Positions 59,545 through 64,000 of a stretch of DNA of 64,000 nucleotides are shown in pieces. This stretch comes from Paenibacillus radicis (ex Gao et al. 2016) (GTDB lineage: Bacteria; Bacillota; Bacilli; Paenibacillales; Paenibacillaceae). The stretch spans positions 775,706-839,705 of the forward strand of contig NZ_BMHY01000001.1 in assembly GCF_014641555.1 (NCBI RefSeq). The letters run 5' to 3'. The notes under the pieces were generated by a model. The model did no database searches. It saw nothing but the letters and a program-made list of their open reading frames with translations, and was not told the DNA's origin. The first letter of the stretch is position 1. Each line of letters starts with the position of its first letter. Made by a program: the position numbers and the translations under genes.

Positions 59545-61443
59545 GTGCTGCTTGACCACATTAACGGACCTCAGGATTTGAAAGGTCTCACCATCCAGGA
59601 GCTAGAGCAATTGGCTGAAGAAATTCGCCAGTTTCTGATCGAAAAGCTTTCTGCTACGGGCGGTCATCTCGCTCCTAACCTGGGTGTAGTGGAGCTTACG
59701 CTTGTGCTCCATTATTTGTTTGACAGCCCGAAGGATAAGTTTATTTTCGATGTGGGCCACCAATCTTATGTTCACAAAATATTGACCGGTCGAATGGACC
59801 GGTTTGATACACTGCGCAAATATAAAGGGTTAAGCGGTTTCGCCAAACGCTCGGAGAGCGAGCATGATGTATGGGAAGCCGGCCATAGCAGTACTTCTTT
59901 GTCTGCGGCAATGGGAATGGCGCTTGCCAGAGATTTGAAGGGCGAGAGCAACCGGGTCGTAGCTGTAATCGGCGATGGCGCTCTTACGGGCGGCATGGCA
60001 CTGGAAGCGCTGAACCATATTGGAGACGAGAAGAAAAATCTGATCGTCGTGCTTAATGACAATGAGATGTCGATCGCGCCCAATGTTGGCGCATTGCATC
60101 ATTATTTGAGCAAAATCCGTACAGACCGGCATTATCAGAAGGCTAAGGATGAATTGCAGCATTTCCTGAATAAAATACCGGCTATCGGCGGCAAGCTGGC
60201 TAAAACAGCGGAACGCTTCAAGGACAGCTTGAAGTATTTGCTCGTCAGCGGCATTTTATTCGAACAATTCGGTCTTACTTATCTGGGTCCGGTTGACGGA
60301 CATGATATTGATCAAATGCTTGAACTAATGAAGCAAGCGGATTCAATCGAAGGACCGGTGCTCGTTCACGTCATTACGGTTAAAGGAAAAGGGTATACCC
60401 CAGCGGAAGAAGATTCCTTCAAATGGCATGGAGCTACCTCCTACAAAATCGAATCCGGACAGATGCTCAAGGCAGTTGGTCCGCCGATGTATACGGAAGT
60501 ATTCGGCAACACCCTTATTGAACTGGCGGAAAAAGACAGCCGGATCGTTGCCATAACGCCAGCCATGCCGGGCGGCTCTGGCTTGCTGAAGTTCGCTGAT
60601 CGCTTTCCGGAGCGGATGATCGATGTCGGCATTGCCGAGCAGCATGCCGCTACAATGTCGGCAGCGCTTGCTATGGAAGGATTGAAGCCGGTCTATGCGG
60701 TTTATTCGACTTTCTTGCAGCGTGCTTACGATCAGGTTGTGCATGATATTTGCCGTCAGAACGCCAATGTCGTATTTGCAATTGACCGGGCAGGGTTTGT
60801 CGGACCAGACGGCGACACGCATCAAGGTGTTTACGATATTGCGTTCCTCCGTCATGTTCCGAATCTCATCATTATGATGCCTAAGGACGAGAATGAGCTT
60901 CGCAGAATGATGAAAACGGCGCTTGATTACAACGAAGGGCCTATTGCGATTCGCTATCCGCGTATCAGTGGACTCGGTGTACAGATGGACAAAGAGCTTC
61001 TGCCTTTGCCGATCGGACAATGGGAAACGGTAAGAGAAGGCGATTCGGCCGTTATTTTGGCTATTGGGCCAATGCTGCAAGTAGCCCATGATACGGCGGA
61101 GCTTTTGAAGCGGGACGGGTTGAACATTAGAATTGTCAACGCCAGATTTATTAAGCCGCTGGATGAGCAGCTGCTGCTCGGGCTTGAGGAAGAAGGTAAA
61201 CCGGTTATCGTGCTGGAAGAAGGCTCGGAGCTTGGCGGCTTCGGCAGCTCCGTACTTGAATTTTATTCGCTTCGAGGATTGTACGGCGTACCGGTTCGTA
61301 TAATTGGTATTCCTGATGAGTTCATCGAACATGGTTCCATTAAAGAACAGCAGGCAGAGGTCGGGTTAACGGCTGACCGCGTTGCTGCCGAATTGAAAAA
61401 TATGCTGCCGAGCCGCAAAAAGCGCGCTTCGAGCCAGCATTAG
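59545..61443 (+). CDS. dxs: 1-deoxy-D-xylulose-5-phosphate synthase
   Basis: 632 residues. Thiamine-diphosphate transketolase-like enzyme making DXP from pyruvate and glyceraldehyde-3-phosphate, first step of the MEP pathway. [17 protein letters not shown] (catalytic His), ThDP motif [57 protein letters not shown] 59545 after GAGGAAGTAA gives the family N-terminus; an ATG at 59506 lacks support. Confidence 0.97.
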   Translation: MLLDHINGPQDLKGLTIQELEQLAEEIRQFLIEKLSATGGHLAPNLGVVELTLVLHYLFDSPKDKFIFDVGHQSYVHKILTGRMDRFDTLRKYKGLSGFAKRSESEHDVWEAGHSSTSLSAAMGMALARDLKGESNRVVAVIGDGALTGGMALEALNHIGDEKKNLIVVLNDNEMSIAPNVGALHHYLSKIRTDRHYQKAKDELQHFLNKIPAIGGKLAKTAERFKDSLKYLLVSGILFEQFGLTYLGPVDGHDIDQMLELMKQADSIEGPVLVHVITVKGKGYTPAEEDSFKWHGATSYKIESGQMLKAVGPPMYTEVFGNTLIELAEKDSRIVAITPAMPGGSGLLKFADRFPERMIDVGIAEQHAATMSAALAMEGLKPVYAVYSTFLQRAYDQVVHDICRQNANVVFAIDRAGFVGPDGDTHQGVYDIAFLRHVPNLIIMMPKDENELRRMMKTALDYNEGPIAIRYPRISGLGVQMDKELLPLPIGQWETVREGDSAVILAIGPMLQVAHDTAELLKRDGLNIRIVNARFIKPLDEQLLLGLEEEGKPVIVLEEGSELGGFGSSVLEFYSLRGLYGVPVRIIGIPDEFIEHGSIKEQQAEVGLTADRVAAELKNMLPSRKKRASSQH

Positions 61444-61460
61444 CAAGCTAGAGGAGAACG

Positions 61461-62294
61461 ATGACAACAACAGCGAAAGAAAGAATAGATGTTCTTCTCG
61501 TGGAACGGGGCTTTTATCCAAGCCGCGAGAAGGCAAAAGCTGCGCTTATGGCCGGATTGGTGCTGGTTGATGACGAGCCCGTCGATAAGAGCGGAATGAA
61601 AATTGCGCGTACGGCGGAGATTCGGGTCAAAGGTGCAGTACATCCTTATGTAAGCCGCGGCGGCTTGAAGCTGGAGAAGGCGATTAAGTCGTTCGGAATC
61701 GAGCTGAAGGATCGCGTTATGCTTGATATCGGGGCTTCAACAGGAGGCTTCACCGATTGCGCGCTGCAAAACGGAGCTTCTTTCGTCTATGCGATTGATG
61801 TAGGCTACAATCAGCTGGATTGGGCGCTGCGCCAGGATGAGCGGGTAAACGTAATGGAACGGACTAATTTCCGCTACATGACGCCCGCCGATCTGAATGG
61901 TCCGCCGCCTACATTTGCTTCAATAGACGTGTCATTTATTTCATTAAAGCTAATTTTGCCCGCGCTGGGAACACTGCTGACGGAAGGTTCCGGTGTCGTT
62001 GCGCTCATTAAGCCGCAGTTTGAGGCTGGAAGAGAGCAGGTAGGCAAGTCGGGCGTCGTTCGCGAGCCCAAAGTTCACGCTCAGGTGCTTCGGGGCGTAT
62101 TGGCCGCAGCGGCGGAAATCGGCTTTGAGCTGAAGGATTTGACCTTCTCGCCGATAACAGGCGGGGAAGGCAACATTGAATTTCTTGCTTATTGGAGCTG
62201 GGCGAATCGGCCGCTTGCAACGCTGCCTGACGAGAATCAGATCATGGCTGTCGTAGAAGGCGCAAGCGAGACGTTTACCGTTAAGAAAAAATAA
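61461..62294 (+). CDS. yqxC: TlyA-family rRNA 2'-O-methyltransferase (YqxC)
   Basis: 277 residues. N-terminal S4 RNA-binding domain (RIDVLLVERGFYPSREKAKA) and an FtsJ-like Rossmann domain (VMLDIGASTGGFTDCALQNG, FVYAIDVGYNQLDWALRQDE, IDVSFISLKLILPAL, ALIKPQFEAGREQVGKSGVV). TlyA proteins methylate rRNA cytidines; hemolysin annotations are historical. ATG 17 bases after dxs with GAGGAGAA. Confidence 0.94.
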   Translation: MTTTAKERIDVLLVERGFYPSREKAKAALMAGLVLVDDEPVDKSGMKIARTAEIRVKGAVHPYVSRGGLKLEKAIKSFGIELKDRVMLDIGASTGGFTDCALQNGASFVYAIDVGYNQLDWALRQDERVNVMERTNFRYMTPADLNGPPPTFASIDVSFISLKLILPALGTLLTEGSGVVALIKPQFEAGREQVGKSGVVREPKVHAQVLRGVLAAAAEIGFELKDLTFSPITGGEGNIEFLAYWSWANRPLATLPDENQIMAVVEGASETFTVKKK

Positions 62295-62299
62295 ACTGT

Positions 62300-62338
62300 A
62301 GAGTCTTGTCGCTTAGTTGGCGCAGACTCTTTTTTTTT
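62300..62338 (+). terminator. Terminator after yqxC
   Basis: AGAGTC (62300-62305) pairs with GACTCT (62325-62330) with inner TTGTCGC/GGCGCA partial pairing, followed by nine T. Confidence 0.85.
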
Positions 62339-62489
62339 CGCATTTTGGACTTTACAGAACGGGTGTTCGTTTGATAAACTAGGGTTACCAAACACGCGTT
62401 CGCTTTATGCGTGGAACTCGGAAAACAGGATTTATGCCCATCCGTATCGAACTTTTTTAGAATGGTTTCGAATGGGATGGGGGATGCAT

Positions 62490-62948
62490 ATGGGAAAGTT
62501 CGGAGAATGGTTCGTTATGCTCGTCGCTGGCTTGCTGCTTGTGATTTGGCTGTACCGATCATTTTACCGATGGCTGCATACGCCTTTGGCGGTTAATCGC
62601 TTGACGCTTGGCAAAGGCGGAGAATTGGAAGCGAATGATGAGAATATTGCATTTTTGGAGCAGGCGGGTTACGAAGTGATATCCGGTAAGCACCGGGTGC
62701 CGATTGGCATCGAGCTGGATGGTCAACCGCTGGGCAGCCGATTGTATATCGATTATATTGCCGAACTTGACGGCACAATGTATATAGTAAAGACTGCGCG
62801 AGAACGCATGCCTATGGATTGGACAGGCAGCGGTGTGAGGGATAGGCTGCTGGTCTATTCACTGTTATTACCGGAATGCGCCGGTGTTTTGTTCGTGGAT
62901 GTGAAGGAGAAAGCGATACGAACGATCCACTTTCAGGTGGGGGAATAG
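62490..62948 (+). CDS. Membrane-anchored protein with possible nuclease-like fold
   Basis: 152 residues: an N-terminal span (WFVMLVAGLLLVIWLYRSFY) and a soluble domain of ~115 residues. The succession AFLEQAGYEVISG, YIDYIAELDGTMYIVKTARE and RDRLLVYSLLLPECAGVLFV has the rhythm of a PD-(D/E)xK nuclease core, but the (D/E)xK position reads IVK, so catalysis would be impaired. That is inference only. Of three ATGs, 62490 lies six bases after GGGGG. It sits between yqxC and argR; no known function. Confidence 0.72.
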   Translation: MGKFGEWFVMLVAGLLLVIWLYRSFYRWLHTPLAVNRLTLGKGGELEANDENIAFLEQAGYEVISGKHRVPIGIELDGQPLGSRLYIDYIAELDGTMYIVKTARERMPMDWTGSGVRDRLLVYSLLLPECAGVLFVDVKEKAIRTIHFQVGE

Positions 62949-62967
62949 AAAATAACGGAGGAATGTT

Positions 62968-63420
62968 ATGAAGGGCATCCGACAATATCGAATTAAAGAA
63001 TTAATTACGAATCAAGTGATTGAAACGCAAGAGGAACTGGTTGAGGCGCTTAGGGAAACGGGTTTGCAGGTTACACAAGCGACGGTGTCGCGCGATATGA
63101 AGGAACTTATGCTGATCAAGACTCCAGCAGGAGACGGCAAATACAGATATGCTTTGCCTCAGGATCAGCAGCGTCATAATCCGATTAACAAGCTGAAGCG
63201 GGCACTGCTTGATCATTTTGTCCATATCGACTTCACAGAGAATTTGGTCGTCATGAAATGTTTGCCCGGAACTGCAAATGCCATTGGCGCGCTCATCGAC
63301 AATATGGAATGGGGCGAAGTCATGGGAACGATTTGCGGGGATGACACGATTCTTATTATTTGCCGGAACAAAGAGACGAGCAACGAGCTCGTGGAGAAAC
63401 TGCTGGATTTGTTGAATTAA
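62968..63420 (+). CDS. argR: Arginine repressor ArgR/AhrC
   Basis: 150 residues. N-terminal winged helix (RQYRIKELITNQVIETQEEL; TQATVSRDMKELMLIK) and the C-terminal hexamerisation and arginine-binding domain (GTANAIGALIDNMEWGEVMG, TICGDDTILIICRNKE). Length equals Bacillus AhrC (149). Represses arginine synthesis and activates catabolism. ATG after ACGGAGGAA. Located before recN as in Bacillus. Confidence 0.97.
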   Translation: MKGIRQYRIKELITNQVIETQEELVEALRETGLQVTQATVSRDMKELMLIKTPAGDGKYRYALPQDQQRHNPINKLKRALLDHFVHIDFTENLVVMKCLPGTANAIGALIDNMEWGEVMGTICGDDTILIICRNKETSNELVEKLLDLLN

Positions 63421-63459
63421 TCAAAAATTAGCACAAGATGCTTAGGAGGTATTTGAACC

Positions 63460-64000
63460 ATGCTGCGTGAGATGTCCATTCGGAATTTAGCGGTTATTGA
63501 AGAAGTAAACGTTTCGTTTCATCATGGATTTCATGTGTTGACGGGTGAGACTGGAGCGGGGAAATCGATTATAATCGATGCGCTTAGTTTAATCGTCGGG
63601 GGACGGGGCTCCGCAGATATGGTCAGATACGGCTGCGACAAAGCAGAGATGGAAGCGATGTTTGACTTGAATCGCAACCATCCGGTATGGCGTGTGCTGG
63701 AGCGTCTAGGGGTGCATGCCTCTCCTGAGGAGATGCTCGTCGTCAGACGGGAGCTGTCCTCGCATGGGAAGAGCAGCAGCCGGGTAAATGGGCAGCTCGT
63801 CACGATGACGATGCTGCGCGAGATTGGCGAGTGTCTCGTTAACATTCATGGTCAGCATGAGCATCAATCACTGCTTAAGACAGAACAGCATATGGAATGG
63901 CTGGACATGTTTGCAGGTGATTTGCTGATCGAACGCAAACAATCTTATCGTCAAGTATACCAGCAGTTAATGAAAGCGAAAGCAGATCTTCGTGAGCTGG
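63460..64000 (+). CDS. recN: DNA repair protein RecN, N-terminal part (3' end outside window)
   Basis: First 180 residues of an SMC-like ATPase for double-strand break repair. MLREMSIRNLAVIEEVNVSF, Walker A LTGETGAGKSIIIDAL, then SSSRVNGQLVTMTMLREIGE and LVNIHGQHEHQSLL, all characteristic of RecN. ATG 63460 follows TTAGGAGG. The frame is open to the window edge. Confidence 0.96.
   Translation, partial: MLREMSIRNLAVIEEVNVSFHHGFHVLTGETGAGKSIIIDALSLIVGGRGSADMVRYGCDKAEMEAMFDLNRNHPVWRVLERLGVHASPEEMLVVRRELSSHGKSSSRVNGQLVTMTMLREIGECLVNIHGQHEHQSLLKTEQHMEWLDMFAGDLLIERKQSYRQVYQQLMKAKADLREL

Noticed and set aside
60343..61332. 329-residue minus-strand frame opposite dxs
   Set aside because: Shadow of dxs with no ribosome site or motif.

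Overview
The window is chromosomal DNA of an endospore-forming, low-to-mid GC Firmicute, most likely Paenibacillus or a close relative such as Cohnella. The evidence is Bacillus-like gene order (dnaG-sigA-trmK-yqfO; mntR-yqhPQRS-yqhT-efp; yqhV-spoIIIAA-AH; accBC-yqhY-nusB-folD-xseAB-ispA-dxs-yqxC-ahrC-recN), sporulation and germination genes, a type B RNase P RNA, strong AGGAGG-type ribosome sites and many TTG/GTG starts. No rRNA, tRNA, prophage, transposase or cas gene is visible.

Layout. 1-4313: end of dnaG, sigA, a membrane protein, trmK and a Nif3-family gene. 4344-4841: rnpB with promoter and terminator. 4933-10557: a hypothetical gene, a secreted subtilisin-like protease (minus), ypuI, a DUF1540 gene behind a Shine-Dalgarno-sequestering hairpin, a small membrane protein and relQ (minus), with two repeat-rich gaps. 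10679-18655: an ABC ATPase coupled to a membrane-anchored alpha/beta hydrolase, a queuosine-precursor transporter with a preQ1 riboswitch, helD, and a PAS-HTH regulator divergent from a small Cys/His protein. 18673-26505: glycogen operon glgB-C-D-A plus a GH15 glucoamylase-like gene. 26529-29152: gerPA-PE, a 41-residue YjcZ-like gene and an Hsp20-like gene. 29301-36608: zur, yidD, T-box-controlled metG, a Zur-box-controlled znuA-C-B and ccdA. 36619-44863: splB, mntR, the yqh block, efp, lysC and comB. 45030-51083: yqhV and the complete spoIIIA operon behind a SigE-type promoter. 51084-52052: about 1 kb of repeats. 52053-64000: fatty-acid, NusB, folate, exonuclease VII, isoprenoid, TlyA, arginine-repressor and recN genes.

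How the genes connect. Zur (29875) probably represses znuACB through a 9-1-9 dyad at 33155 over the transcription start. metG is read from uncharged tRNA-Met through its T-box, and the queuosine transporter from preQ1. The glycogen operon has synthesis genes but no glgP; a GH15 hydrolase translationally coupled to glgA may supply breakdown. SpoIIIAA-AH form the mother-cell part of the feeding-tube channel.

The least explained material is non-coding: (1) a 16-nt motif arranged direct-direct-inverted-inverted with the same spacing (about 51, 83, 51 bp) at two loci and as a single pair at a third, while the spacers differ; (2) six TACGTTGG palindromes near 51.2-51.45 kb with two alternating recurring spacers; (3) hairpin-bearing direct repeats ending at the accB ribosome site; (4) a hairpin whose left arm mimics the 16S anti-SD and covers the DUF1540 ribosome site.
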